Below, piece by piece: positions 8,004 through 16,582 of a DNA stretch of 33,340 nucleotides (its first letter is position 1; every line of letters starts with the position of its first letter). The position numbers and the translations under genes were made by a program. The DNA comes from Acidobacteriota bacterium (GTDB lineage: Bacteria > Acidobacteriota > Vicinamibacteria > Vicinamibacterales > JAHECP01). A model generated the notes under the pieces. The model did no database searches. It had not been told where the DNA came from and was given only the letters and a program-made list of their open reading frames with translations. Location of the stretch: NCBI GenBank assembly GCA_024641665.1, contig JAHECP010000049.1, forward strand, positions 1 through 33,340. The letters run 5' to 3'.

Positions 8004-9413
8004 ATGCCCTCGATTCACACCCATCCGCCTCGCTTGGGATCCGTCGCGCTCGCGTGCGCCGTCCTGGTCGCGCTGCTCGCCCTGCCCGCGACGCGCGCCG
8101 AGGCGATACCCGCCTTCGCGCGGAAATACAAGACGAGCTGTCAGACCTGCCACATCGTCTTCCCGAAACTGAACGCGTTCGGCGAGGCGTTCCGCCTCAA
8201 CGGCTACCGCATGCCGAACGAGACCGAGGATCTGGTGAAGGAGATCCCCGTGCCCATGGGCGCGCCGGCCTACAAGCGGCTCTGGCCGAAGGCCGTGTGG
8301 CCCGGGGCGATCTCGCCCGCGGTGCCGCTGGCCGTGAACGTCAAGATGGCCGACGTGAACACCTCGGGGGTGAACGACGCGGGCGGCGTCGACAGCGTGA
8401 AGAACGACTTCCAGTTCCCGCAGGAGCTGAACATCTTCGGCGCGGGCACACTCGGCGACCACGTCTCCTACTTCACCGAGACGACGTTCGGGGCGAACCC
8501 GGACGGCTCGGTGGACGTCGAGCTCGAGCACGCGCACATCGCGTTCGACTCGCCGTTCGGCCCCGAGAACCTGTTCCACTTCCGCATCGGCCGGATCGCG
8601 CCGAACGTCGTGGACGGGTTCCAGGAGATGTGGATCATGACCGACGCCGGCATCGACTCCCTCTTCGCCTACAATCCGATTGGGGCCCACGGCGGCACCG
8701 GACTGACCGACATGGGCGGCGGCATTTCGCTGCCGATGATGGCAACGGGCATCGAAGCCTACGGGATCGTGCATCACCGCGCGCTCTACGTCGCCGGCAT
8801 CGTCAACGGGATGGGCGACCCGGCGGGCGCCCGCTTCGACGGCAACAACGCGAAGGACGTGTACGCGCGGCTCGACTACAAGTTCGGCGGCATGGGCCTG
8901 GACGGCGACATGGGCGGCAAGAACCCGCCGGCCGAGAACTGGCGCGACGACTCGCTGCGGGTGGGCGTGTTCGCCTACCGCGGCGACGGCAGCGGCATCA
9001 ACGTCGACCAGATGGACATGGGCGACGTGGCCAGCATCCAGGACCAGCACTTCCTGCGGACGGGGTTCTACGCGAGCGCGTTCGTGCGCGACCTGAACGT
9101 GTTCGGCGCGTACCTGCACGGGACCGACACGCTGCAGCTGTTCGACGCGGACGCGAACCTGCTCGGCTCCATTGGTCCCTCCTATCACGCGTGGTTCCTG
9201 CAAGGTGACTACCTGTTCTATCCCTGGCTGGACGGCGCGTTCCGCTACGAGACGGTGACGCCCGCGGATCCCTCGGTCGTCAGCCTGCGGACGGCCGTGT
9301 TCAACCTGAGCGCGCTCATCCGCGCCAACGTCAAGGGCATGCTGGAATACCAGCGCGATCTGCGCGAGGGGCGGAATCACTCGTTGAACGCGGTCGTGCG
9401 GTTCGCGTTCTGA
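8004..9413 (+). CDS. Outer-membrane beta-barrel with N-terminal c-type heme
   Basis: A 469-residue exported protein. After the signal peptide (about residues 14-33, ending near TRAEA) comes a short conserved segment AFARKYKTSCQTCHIVFPKL with a single CxxCH heme motif starting at Cys46. The remaining 400 residues show alternating strands, many aromatic girdles and a terminal phenylalanine (NAVVRFAF), as in outer-membrane porins. ATG 8004 is chosen for its GGAG ribosome-binding site (7992-7995) and the following signal peptide. It is the first gene of a seven-gene redox operon. A heme attached to a porin suggests electron passage across or to the outer membrane, or heme-guarded import; this is inference. 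The family is widespread in uncultured bacteria but, to my knowledge, functionally uncharacterised. Confidence 0.85.
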   Translation: MPSIHTHPPRLGSVALACAVLVALLALPATRAEAIPAFARKYKTSCQTCHIVFPKLNAFGEAFRLNGYRMPNETEDLVKEIPVPMGAPAYKRLWPKAVWPGAISPAVPLAVNVKMADVNTSGVNDAGGVDSVKNDFQFPQELNIFGAGTLGDHVSYFTETTFGANPDGSVDVELEHAHIAFDSPFGPENLFHFRIGRIAPNVVDGFQEMWIMTDAGIDSLFAYNPIGAHGGTGLTDMGGGISLPMMATGIEAYGIVHHRALYVAGIVNGMGDPAGARFDGNNAKDVYARLDYKFGGMGLDGDMGGKNPPAENWRDDSLRVGVFAYRGDGSGINVDQMDMGDVASIQDQHFLRTGFYASAFVRDLNVFGAYLHGTDTLQLFDADANLLGSIGPSYHAWFLQGDYLFYPWLDGAFRYETVTPADPSVVSLRTAVFNLSALIRANVKGMLEYQRDLREGRNHSLNAVVRFAF

Positions 9414-9437
9414 CATCTGAAAGAGGAGTCGTTTCTC

Positions 9438-10028
9438 ATGACTGTCAAATCGATCGCAGCGGCCGCCGGTGCGGCCGCCCTTCTCACGCTCCCCCTCGTC
9501 GCGGCGTCGGGCAGTGCCGTCTCCGGCACCGTCACCGCCACCGGCGTGCGCACGCCGGCCGACATCGTCGTCAGCCTGCAGGCCCCCGGCCTGACGGTGA
9601 CGCCGCCGGCCAAGCCGGTCGTCATGGATCAGAAGAACATGCAGTTCGTGCCGCACGTGGTCGCCGTCGTCAAGGAGACGACCGTGCAGTTCCTCAACAG
9701 CGACTCGATCGCGCACAACGTGTTCTCGCCCGAGGGCAAGTACAACCTCGGGACGTGGCCGCAAGGCCAGAGCCGCGACCACAAGTTCGACGCGGCCGGC
9801 GCCTACACGCAGCTCTGCCGCGTCCATCCCGAGATGGAGGGCTACGTCGTCGTGCTCGACACGCCCTACTTCGCCGTGACCGACAAGGCCGGCACGTTCG
9901 AGATCAAGGACGTGCCCGCAGGCAAGTACACGCTGACGACCTGGAGCGAGAAGCTCAAGAGCGTCAAGCAGGAGGTCACGGTCGAGGCCGGCAAGCCGCT
10001 GACCGTGAACCTGACCGTGGGACGGTAG
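9438..10028 (+). CDS. Exported cupredoxin-like copper protein, paralog 2
   Basis: A 196-residue paralog of the proteins at 5551 and 16583. Signal peptide MTVKSIAAAAGAAALLTLPL, then FVPHVVAVVKETTVQFLNSD, AHNVFSPEGKYNLG and QLCRVHPEMEGYVVV with the H...C-x2-H-x2-M pattern of a type-1 copper site. The C-terminus again has a carboxypeptidase-regulatory-like end (TFEIKDVPAGKYTLTTWSEK). AGAGGAG precedes the start at good distance. It lies 24 bp after the heme barrel and 15 bp before the Fe-S flavoprotein, so it is co-transcribed with the bc-type complex. It is a natural candidate for the soluble periplasmic electron carrier of this operon. Which partner it docks with is not shown by sequence. Confidence 0.87.
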   Translation: MTVKSIAAAAGAAALLTLPLVAASGSAVSGTVTATGVRTPADIVVSLQAPGLTVTPPAKPVVMDQKNMQFVPHVVAVVKETTVQFLNSDSIAHNVFSPEGKYNLGTWPQGQSRDHKFDAAGAYTQLCRVHPEMEGYVVVLDTPYFAVTDKAGTFEIKDVPAGKYTLTTWSEKLKSVKQEVTVEAGKPLTVNLTVGR

Positions 10029-10043
10029 CGTCGGGAGCCGACC

Positions 10044-11948
10044 GTGAACCCTCGCTACGACGCGACCCTGACCTCGCCCCGGTACTTCCTCGATCTGATC
10101 AGCTGCCGGAGCGCCTGCCCGGTCCGCACGAACGCCGGCGCGTACGTGCGGGCCGTGGCCGAGGGCGACGACCGGCGAGGGTACGAGGTGGCCAGCGCGC
10201 CGAACCCGTGGGTGTCGGTCTGCGCGCACGTCTGCGCGCATCCCTGCGAGAGCAAGTGCCGCCGGGGCACGATCGACCAGCCGATCTCGATTCGCGCGCT
10301 GAAGCGGACGCTCACCGAGCGTCACGGCGTGGAGAGCGTGGTGGCGGGTGCCCCCGACGGCGATCTCGTGCCGCTCGGCGTCGCGGCGCGCGTCGGCGGC
10401 GAGCCCGCGCGGGTGGCGGTGGTCGGGGCCGGTCCGGCGGGCCTCGCGTGCGCGCACGACCTGGCGTACCTGGGCTACCGGGTCTCGGTCTTCGAGGCCG
10501 CGCCGGTCGTCGGCGGCATGCTCTACCAGGGCATTCCGGAGTACCGGCTGCCGCGCGACATCATTCGGGCCGAGATCGACCGCACCGTGCGGCTCGGCGT
10601 CGAGATCAAGACGAATTGGCGCCTGGGCCGCGACTACACGGTCGGCGATCTCTTCCGCAACGGGTTCGCGTCGGTGTTCCTCGCGTTCGGCGCGACGCGC
10701 GGCCGCGATCTCCAGGTGCCGGGCTCCCAGCTCGACGGCGTCATCAACGGCGTCGACTTCCTGCTGAACGCCAACCTCGGCTACCACGTCGCCCTCGGCT
10801 CGCGCGTCGTCATCGTCGGCGGCGGGAACGTCGCCCTCGACGTCGCCCGCACGGTGCTGCGCTACGGCGTCCGCGAGGCGGAGACGGCGATGCCGCCCGG
10901 CGCCGAGGCGCTGCTCGAGTCGTGGGGGTACGACAACACGCTCATCGACGCCGCCCGCACTGCGCTTCGTCTGGGCGCCCGCCAGGTCACGGTGGTCTCG
11001 CTCGAGCGCCGGCACGAGATGCCGGCGTCGCGGGAGGAGATCGCCCAGGCGGAGGAGGAGGGCATCCACTTCGTGGGCGGACGCGGGCCGAAACAGTTCC
11101 TCGGCAAGGACGGCAAGGTCACCTCGCTCGAGACGGTCGACGTCGCGTCGGTGTTCGATGCGAACGGCCGCTTCAACCCGACGTTCGTGGCGTCGAGCGA
11201 GCGGCAGATCGAGGCCGACACGGTGATCCTGGCCATCGGGCAGAAGCCGGACCTCACGGCGCTCGCGGGCGACCCCGAGATCGCCGTGACCCCGCGCGGC
11301 CTGGTGCAGGTCGATCCGAAGACGCTGGCGACGACGGCGCCCGGGGTGTTCTGCGGCGGCGACCTCGCCTTCGGCCCGCGCATCATCATCGACGCGACGG
11401 GCGACGGCAAGCGGGCCGCGCTCGCCATCCACCGGCACCTCGGCGGGGGTCCGATCGCGCGACCACCGCTCCGCTTCCGCACACTGCACCTGAGCCGCTG
11501 GGCGGAGGACTACGACCGCATCGCGCGGCAGGACGTGCCCTGCCTGCCCGTCCAGCGCCGCGTCGGCTTCCGTGAGGTCGAGCTCGACTACCCCGAGGCG
11601 CAGGCGCAGACCGAAGGCCAGCGCTGCCTGTGGTGCAACGTCAGCCCGATCTTCGATTCCGACGCGTGCATCCTCTGCGGCGGATGCGTGGACATCTGTC
11701 CGGAGAACTGCCTCAAGCTCGTGAAGGCCGAGCGGCTGGCCGGCGTGCCGCAGGTCGAGGCGCTGCGCGAGCGGCTGGGCGCGACCGCCGGGGCCGGCGT
11801 CATCCTCAAGGACGAGGAGCGCTGCATCCGGTGCGGCCTGTGCGCCGATCGGTGCCCCACGCGCGCCATCACCATGGAGCTGCTGGAGGTGGACAACAGC
11901 CCCGCCGCCTCCCTGCAGCTCTTCGCCGAGGAGATGGAGGGGGCATGA
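10044..11948 (+). CDS. GltD-like NAD(P)/FAD oxidoreductase with C-terminal ferredoxin domain
   Basis: A 634-residue cytoplasmic protein without signal peptide. The N-terminus is an Fer4_20-type domain with CRSACP (Cys21, Cys25) and [14 protein letters not shown], as in glutamate synthase beta subunit. An FAD dinucleotide fold follows ([20 protein letters not shown]), then an NAD(P) fold ([18 protein letters not shown]) and the terminal FAD motif CGGDLAFGP. Two [4Fe-4S] motifs are at the C-terminus: [15 protein letters not shown] from Cys542 and [12 protein letters not shown] from Cys594. GTG 10044 has GGGAG upstream. In an operon with Rieske and cytochrome b this is not amino-acid metabolism; it probably links NAD(P)H or ferredoxin to the membrane complex. 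Rieske/cytochrome b gene sets with an NAD(P) oxidoreductase subunit are known from anammox bacteria. Electron direction is unknown. Confidence 0.88.
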   Translation: MNPRYDATLTSPRYFLDLISCRSACPVRTNAGAYVRAVAEGDDRRGYEVASAPNPWVSVCAHVCAHPCESKCRRGTIDQPISIRALKRTLTERHGVESVVAGAPDGDLVPLGVAARVGGEPARVAVVGAGPAGLACAHDLAYLGYRVSVFEAAPVVGGMLYQGIPEYRLPRDIIRAEIDRTVRLGVEIKTNWRLGRDYTVGDLFRNGFASVFLAFGATRGRDLQVPGSQLDGVINGVDFLLNANLGYHVALGSRVVIVGGGNVALDVARTVLRYGVREAETAMPPGAEALLESWGYDNTLIDAARTALRLGARQVTVVSLERRHEMPASREEIAQAEEEGIHFVGGRGPKQFLGKDGKVTSLETVDVASVFDANGRFNPTFVASSERQIEADTVILAIGQKPDLTALAGDPEIAVTPRGLVQVDPKTLATTAPGVFCGGDLAFGPRIIIDATGDGKRAALAIHRHLGGGPIARPPLRFRTLHLSRWAEDYDRIARQDVPCLPVQRRVGFREVELDYPEAQAQTEGQRCLWCNVSPIFDSDACILCGGCVDICPENCLKLVKAERLAGVPQVEALRERLGATAGAGVILKDEERCIRCGLCADRCPTRAITMELLEVDNSPAASLQLFAEEMEGA

Positions 11949-12442
11949 CGGATCCGGCGAAGGACGGCGACCGCGCCGCGGGCGGGCTGACCGGGGAGCG
12001 GACCCGGCGGCGGTTTCTCTTCACCACCGGCACGGCGACGGTCGTGGTCGGCGTGTTCGGCTTCCTGGGCGCGACCGCGCGCTACCTGTTCCCCAACGTG
12101 CTGTACGAGCCGCCGAGCCGCTTCCCGGTCGGCCGGCCCGAGGACTTCCCGCCCGGCACGGCGACGTTCCTGCCGGAGCGCCGCCTGTTCGTGTTCAACA
12201 GCGACGCCGGCTTCTACGCCATCTCGTCGATCTGCACGCATCTGGGCTGCAACGTGAACCACATCACGGGCGACGGCTTCGCCTGCCCGTGCCACGGCAG
12301 CCTGTACGACGCGAACGGCCAGGTCACGCGGGGACCCGCCCCGCGGCCGCTCGCCTGGTTCGCCCTGAGCCTCTCCCCGCGCGGGGAGCTGGTGATCGAC
12401 GAGGAACGGCTCGTCCAACCCGACTACCGGTTCAAGGTGTGA
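11945..12442 (+). CDS. Rieske iron-sulfur protein
   Basis: A 165-residue membrane-anchored [2Fe-2S] protein. The N-terminus has a twin-arginine signal ([12 protein letters not shown]) followed by one hydrophobic helix, consistent with Tat export of a folded cluster protein that stays anchored. The two cluster-binding boxes are complete: CTHLGC (Cys97, His99, Cys102) and CPCHG (Cys114, Cys116, His117), the two cysteines able to form the Rieske disulfide. ATG 11945 overlaps the upstream stop (ATGA), and only one base separates its stop from the cytochrome b start. It takes electrons from quinol at the Qo site of cytochrome b and passes them to a c-type cytochrome, here most likely the octaheme protein. 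Confidence 0.95.
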   Translation: MTDPAKDGDRAAGGLTGERTRRRFLFTTGTATVVVGVFGFLGATARYLFPNVLYEPPSRFPVGRPEDFPPGTATFLPERRLFVFNSDAGFYAISSICTHLGCNVNHITGDGFACPCHGSLYDANGQVTRGPAPRPLAWFALSLSPRGELVIDEERLVQPDYRFKV

Positions 12443-12443
12443 C

Positions 12444-13703
12444 GTGCCCAGCCTGACTGCCGCGACCCGCACCGTGAGATCCGCCTGGCGCTCCGTCTTC
12501 CGCGTGGGCTGGCCGCGCACGGACAAGGATCGCACGGCGGCGATGATCTCGAGCTTCTTCCTGCACGTGCACTCCGCGAAGGTGAAGAAGCACAGCCTGC
12601 GCGCCTCCTACACGCTCGGGCTCGGACTCATCAGCTTCTATCTGCTCCTGGTGCTCGTCGTAACGGGCGTGGCGCTCATGCTCTACTACACGCCTCACCC
12701 GCCCGAGGCCTACCGGAGCATGAAGGACCTGCAGTTCGTCGTCACGTTCGGGCCCGTGTTGCGCAACATGCACCGGTGGGCGGCGCACGCGATGGTGCTC
12801 GTCGTCTTCCTGCACATGTGCCGCGTGTTCTTCACGGGCGGGTACAAGACGCCGCGCCGGTTCAACTGGGTCGTGGGCGTCGTCCTGTTCCTCCTGACGC
12901 TGGGGCTCTCGTTCACCGGCTACCTGCTGCCGTGGGACCAGCTGTCGTTCTGGGCCATCACCGTCGGCTCGAACATCGCCAGCTACGCGCCCTGGATCGG
13001 CGACGACCTTAAGTACCTCATGCTCGGCGGGCACGTCATCGGGTCCGGCGCGCTGCTCCGCTTCTACGTGCTCCACTGCGTCGTGCTGCCGGGCGCGGCG
13101 ATGACGCTTGTCGCCGTCCACTTCTTCCGCGTGCGCAAGGACGGTCTCAGCGCGCCGCCGCAGCCCGAGCCGTCGGCCATCGTCGAGGCGGCGCCCGGCC
13201 GCTTTCCCGCCTCCACGCGCAGCTACGGCCTGATGGCCCTCACCGATCGCCCCGCCCAGCCCGTCGTCGAGTCGGACCCGGAGGACGACGAAGTCCTGTC
13301 GTGGCCGCACCTGTTGTACCGCGAGCTGCTCCTGCTGCTGGCGGTGCTGGTCGTGCTCCACGTGGTCGCGCTCGTCTTTAACGCGCCGCTCGAGGAGATC
13401 GCCAACGCCACGATCACGCCGAACCCGGCCAAGGCGCCCTGGTACTTCCTGGGTCTGCAGGAGCTGGTGCACTACAGCGCGTTCGTCGGCGGCGTGCTGG
13501 TGCCGGGCGTGATCGTGCTCGCGCTCGTCCTCATTCCGTACCTCGATCCGAAGCCGCGCGGGGTGGGGGTCTGGTTCGCGCGCGAGCGCCGGTGGGCCAA
13601 CTGGACGTTCGGGGCGTTCGCCATCGTCGCCGTGGTGCTGACGATCGTCGGCACGTTCTTCCGCGGCCCCAACTGGGCGTGGGTCTGGCCCTGGATGCGT
13701 TAG
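12444..13703 (+). CDS. Cytochrome b (fused b6/subunit IV type)
   Basis: A 419-residue polytopic protein. The N-terminal half is b6-like with heme ligands His110 and His124 (spacing 14) in MHRWAAH...FLHMCRV, and His211 and His226 (spacing 15, as in b6f) in [10 protein letters not shown]...AVHF. A linker near residues 235-285 leads to a subunit-IV-like half. The Qo-site PEWY motif is replaced by APWY (331-334, in [15 protein letters not shown]), a form I recall from menaquinol-type cytochromes b. The position of the b6f cysteine that binds the extra heme reads SYTLG, so heme ci is not expected to be covalently attached. Start is GTG at 12444. It forms the quinol-oxidising core with the Rieske and octaheme subunits. 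Confidence 0.95.
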   Translation: MPSLTAATRTVRSAWRSVFRVGWPRTDKDRTAAMISSFFLHVHSAKVKKHSLRASYTLGLGLISFYLLLVLVVTGVALMLYYTPHPPEAYRSMKDLQFVVTFGPVLRNMHRWAAHAMVLVVFLHMCRVFFTGGYKTPRRFNWVVGVVLFLLTLGLSFTGYLLPWDQLSFWAITVGSNIASYAPWIGDDLKYLMLGGHVIGSGALLRFYVLHCVVLPGAAMTLVAVHFFRVRKDGLSAPPQPEPSAIVEAAPGRFPASTRSYGLMALTDRPAQPVVESDPEDDEVLSWPHLLYRELLLLLAVLVVLHVVALVFNAPLEEIANATITPNPAKAPWYFLGLQELVHYSAFVGGVLVPGVIVLALVLIPYLDPKPRGVGVWFARERRWANWTFGAFAIVAVVLTIVGTFFRGPNWAWVWPWMR

Positions 13704-13712
13704 GAGACGTCG

Positions 13713-15707
13713 ATGCGCACTCCTCAGACCGCTCCGAGCCGGATGCACCTGGCCTTCGCTGTGCTGGGGCTCGCCTTCCTCGGGATCTTCTCGTGGGTGT
13801 TCATGCAGGAGTTCTTCGCCGAGTGGCGCACCACGCAGGCCCAGTTCCGCGCGATCGAGGGGCAGGTGAAGGACCCCCACGCCCTGAGCCTGGCGCCGCC
13901 GGCCGACGGCATCCGGCAGATCTGGCTGCGCGACATCGATCGCGTCGATCGCTGCACGACCTGCCACCTCGGCGTCGACGATGACGCGTTCGTGAAGGCG
14001 CCGCAGCCGTTCACGACGCACAGCGGGACGTGGCTCAAGACGCATCCGCCCGATCGCTTCGGCTGCACGGTGTGCCACGGCGGACAGGGCGAGGCCACCG
14101 ACTACCGCGACGCCGCGCACCAGCCCATTCCGCACTGGTCCGATCCGATCCGCCCGCGCGAGCTCATCGAGGCCAACTGCGGCACGTGCCACCGCGAGCG
14201 AGAGCCCAAGGAGGCCTTCCTGCTGGCCGCCGGCCGGGCGCGCATCGCCGAGGCGGGCTGCATCGCCTGTCACGACCTCCCGGGCTTCTCGCTCGACGAG
14301 GTCCAGGCGCCTCGCCTCGAGAGCGTCGGCTACAAGGTCCGGCCCGACTGGCTGCGGAAGTGGCTGGCGGACCCGAAGGCCTACCTCCCCCAGGCGCGGA
14401 TGCCCAACTTCCGCCTCGAGCCGGACGAGATCCAGGACCTCACTGCGTTCCTGCTCTCGCAGCGACAGACGACGCCGCTCGATGCGTCGGGCGTCGACTG
14501 GTCGAAGGCCGACGCCGATCACGGCCGCGCGGTCTTCGGCGAGGCCCGGTGCGTGTCCTGCCACATGATCGACGGCCGCGGCGGCACGCTCGGGCCCGAG
14601 CTCACGACGGTCGGGAGCAAGGTCCGTCGCGACTGGCTGTACAGCTTCCTCGAGGATCCGATGCACGACCAGCCCGACACGCGCATGCTGCGCTACCGCC
14701 TGGCCGACAACGACATCCGCGATCTGGTCGCGTACCTCACCGAGGATCTCGTGGACCCCGACGCGGCGACGACGCCGCCCGCGGTCGGCTTCCTGGATCC
14801 CAAGCAGGTCGAGGCGGGCAAGCAGACCTTCATCAAGCACGGCTGCTTCTCCTGCCATCGCTTCGGCAACCTGGCGTCGACGGCGAAGATCGGGCCGAGC
14901 CTGATGGCCATCGGCGACCGCACGGTCGAGCCGAGCGACTTTCGGGGCGAATCGGCCGACCCGACGCTCGAGAACTACCTCTACCTGAAGCTGCGCGAGC
15001 CGGACAAGCTGGCCGAGGACTCGCGCATGCCCACGTTCAACTTCACCGAACAGGAGGCCGCGACGGTCGTCGTCGCCCTGCTCAGCACCCGCAAGGCGGA
15101 TCTGCCGGCCTCGCGCGTCACCGACGCGCCCGCGCCGAAACCGTATCGCCCGCAGGGCGCGTTCGGCGCCCTCGTGTCGCGCTACCGCTGTCTGTCGTGC
15201 CACCAGGTGAACGGGTGGGGCGGGACGCTGTCGACCGTGCCGCTGGACCGGATCGGCAGCCAGCTCCAGTACGCCCACATCGTCGCGTACCTGCAGCAGC
15301 CCTACGCGATACGGGTCAGCGTCGAAGCGCGCATGCCGCACTTCGGTATGACCGCGGACGAGGCGCGCACGATCGCGGACTACTTCTCGTCCGTCTTCGT
15401 GGACGACGCGCTCGAGAAGCCGTTCGCGCCGGCGCCCGACGCCGCGCGGCGCGGCGCGGCGCTCTACACGAAGCTCGGGTGTCGAGGCTGCCACATCATC
15501 GGCCAGACGGGCGGATACGTGGGACCCGACCTCAGCGACACGGGGCACCGGCTGAAGCCCGGCTGGATCCAGGCCTGGCTGGCCGCGCCGGAGAAGTGGA
15601 AGCCCGGCACCCTCCAGCCCGACTACGGTCTCAAGCCGGAAGAGGTGCAGGACCTGACGGCCTATCTGATGACGCTCTCGAGGACTGCCGCTGGGAGGAC
15701 GCCGTGA
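13713..15707 (+). CDS. Membrane-anchored octaheme c-type cytochrome
   Basis: A 664-residue protein with one N-terminal helix (residues 11-32) and eight CxxCH motifs starting at Cys81, 118, 156, 183, 280, 378, 493 and 590. The first four are close together; the last four lie in repeated mono-heme cytochrome c domains, each followed by a pattern such as GP.L..VG.K...DWL..WL.DP...P...MP.F.L. AGGAG overlapping the upstream stop (13702-13706) serves ATG 13713. Gene order (Rieske, cytochrome b, multiheme c) replaces the usual cytochrome c1 or f, so this is probably the electron-accepting subunit of the complex on the periplasmic side. The number of hemes gives a long wire that could reach the outer-membrane heme barrel. 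The overlap GTGA couples it to the next gene. Confidence 0.93.
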   Translation: MRTPQTAPSRMHLAFAVLGLAFLGIFSWVFMQEFFAEWRTTQAQFRAIEGQVKDPHALSLAPPADGIRQIWLRDIDRVDRCTTCHLGVDDDAFVKAPQPFTTHSGTWLKTHPPDRFGCTVCHGGQGEATDYRDAAHQPIPHWSDPIRPRELIEANCGTCHREREPKEAFLLAAGRARIAEAGCIACHDLPGFSLDEVQAPRLESVGYKVRPDWLRKWLADPKAYLPQARMPNFRLEPDEIQDLTAFLLSQRQTTPLDASGVDWSKADADHGRAVFGEARCVSCHMIDGRGGTLGPELTTVGSKVRRDWLYSFLEDPMHDQPDTRMLRYRLADNDIRDLVAYLTEDLVDPDAATTPPAVGFLDPKQVEAGKQTFIKHGCFSCHRFGNLASTAKIGPSLMAIGDRTVEPSDFRGESADPTLENYLYLKLREPDKLAEDSRMPTFNFTEQEAATVVVALLSTRKADLPASRVTDAPAPKPYRPQGAFGALVSRYRCLSCHQVNGWGGTLSTVPLDRIGSQLQYAHIVAYLQQPYAIRVSVEARMPHFGMTADEARTIADYFSSVFVDDALEKPFAPAPDAARRGAALYTKLGCRGCHIIGQTGGYVGPDLSDTGHRLKPGWIQAWLAAPEKWKPGTLQPDYGLKPEEVQDLTAYLMTLSRTAAGRTP

Positions 15708-16174
15708 CCCGATGCCTTCGCCTGCCGCTCCGGGTGGCCCTGGGACTGGCCGTCGCCGTGGCGCTCGGCGGGTGCGGTCGCGGCCGGCCGGCAAAGCGGT
15801 CCGAGCCGCTGATGGACGTGTTCAGGAAGCAGGCCCAGGAAGAAGGGCTGACGCGCGCGCAGACCGAGGGCAAGCGCCTGTTCGGCCAGTACTGCGTGAC
15901 CTGCCACGGCGATGCCGGCGGCGGTGACGGCCAGAACGCGTACAACCTCGATCCGAAGCCCCCCGTGTTCCAGACCTCGCTCACCACGCACCCGCGGACG
16001 TACTGGAGACAGATCATCGAGGGCGGCACGGCATCGGTCGGACGATCCCCGCTCTGTCCGCCGTGGGGACACAACCTCACGGCCTCGCAGATCGACGAGC
16101 TCGTCGCGTACCTGGACGCGCTCGCGCGGCCGGCCCCGCCGACCCAGCCCTCGGCCCCCGCGCCGAAGTCCTGA
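15704..16174 (+). CDS. Cytochrome c lipoprotein
   Basis: A 156-residue protein with start GTG 15704, overlapping the octaheme stop by four bases. The N-terminal hydrophobic segment ends in a lipobox-like VALGGC, so it is likely a lipoprotein. It has one CxxCH (CVTCH from Cys64) in the standard class-I cytochrome c surroundings (GKRLFGQYCVTCHGDAGGGDG) and the later conserved region ASQIDELVAYLDAL. The last part is proline-rich (RPAPPTQPSAPAPKS). It closes the operon and could be the mobile or tethered acceptor of the bc-type complex. The C-terminal sixth ligand is not obvious; the GHNLTASQ region lacks a clear methionine. Confidence 0.87.
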   Translation: MTRCLRLPLRVALGLAVAVALGGCGRGRPAKRSEPLMDVFRKQAQEEGLTRAQTEGKRLFGQYCVTCHGDAGGGDGQNAYNLDPKPPVFQTSLTTHPRTYWRQIIEGGTASVGRSPLCPPWGHNLTASQIDELVAYLDALARPAPPTQPSAPAPKS

Positions 16175-16242
16175 GCGTCCGGCGGGCGCGGGGACCGGCG
16201 CGGCGGCGTGCCCGCCCTGGCGGCGACCTCACACGTCGCGCC

Positions 16243-16261
16243 CCGTGGCAAACTGCCCCGT
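16243..16261. promoter_or_regulatory. Candidate activator site upstream of cupredoxin 3
   Basis: CCGTGGCAAACTGCCCCGT, an imperfect dyad that matches the 5313-5331 site at 14 of 19 positions, including the core GGCAA and TGCCCCG. It is centred about 99 bp before the -24 element at 16351. Confidence 0.45.
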
Positions 16262-16349
16262 CGAACCATCCGACGACCAGAAAGCCGCACCGACGAGGCG
16301 GGCGATGACCGCCAGTGCCGACCCTGGTGCACGTCCCGCGACGCGCTGC

Positions 16350-16365
16350 CGGCACGTGTTGTGCA
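16350..16365 (+). promoter_or_regulatory. Sigma-54 (-24/-12) promoter match
   Basis: CGGCACGTGTTGTGCA has the full GGCACG -24 box and TGCA at -12, with GG at 16351-16352 and GC at 16363-16364. Transcription would begin near 16376, leaving a leader of about 207 bases. Confidence 0.5.
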
Positions 16366-16582
16366 CTTGAAACCGACACCACCCCTGCGGTTCCGGCAGC
16401 GGCCCCGTACGCATCCCGCGCGCGAAGGTCGAGCTCGACCTCGTCGGCGTTCCCGTCACGAGAGCCGGTACCTCGATGAGGCGACGGCTACGGTCGCCCG
16501 CGCGATCACGCTGGTGTGCGTGCCGCTGGCCCGGACGGCCGGCGCCGCGTGGGATGACCGCGCTCGAGAGGAGAAGCTACGC

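Larger units (their letters stand above)
16175..16582. other. Intergenic region and long leader before cupredoxin 3
   Basis: 408 bp. It contains the candidate activator site at 16243-16261, the sigma-54 promoter match at 16350-16365, and then about 207 bases of predicted 5' leader. The leader includes a perfect 14-bp palindrome GGTCGAGCTCGACC (16427-16440). The frame of cupredoxin 3 stays open upstream but that sequence shows no protein-like features. No riboswitch is recognised. Confidence 0.6.

Noticed and set aside
7983-11489. Very long minus-strand open frame opposite the redox operon
   Set aside because: Composition is Arg/His/Asp-rich mirror sequence of well-recognised plus-strand genes; no family resemblance.
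15188-15194. CTGTCTG inside the octaheme gene as a regulatory site
   Set aside because: It encodes part of the conserved CLSCH heme region and has no promoter near it; treated as chance and as a caution for the motif.
12432-15794. 1120-codon minus-strand open frame
   Set aside because: Antisense shadow of Rieske, cytochrome b and octaheme genes.
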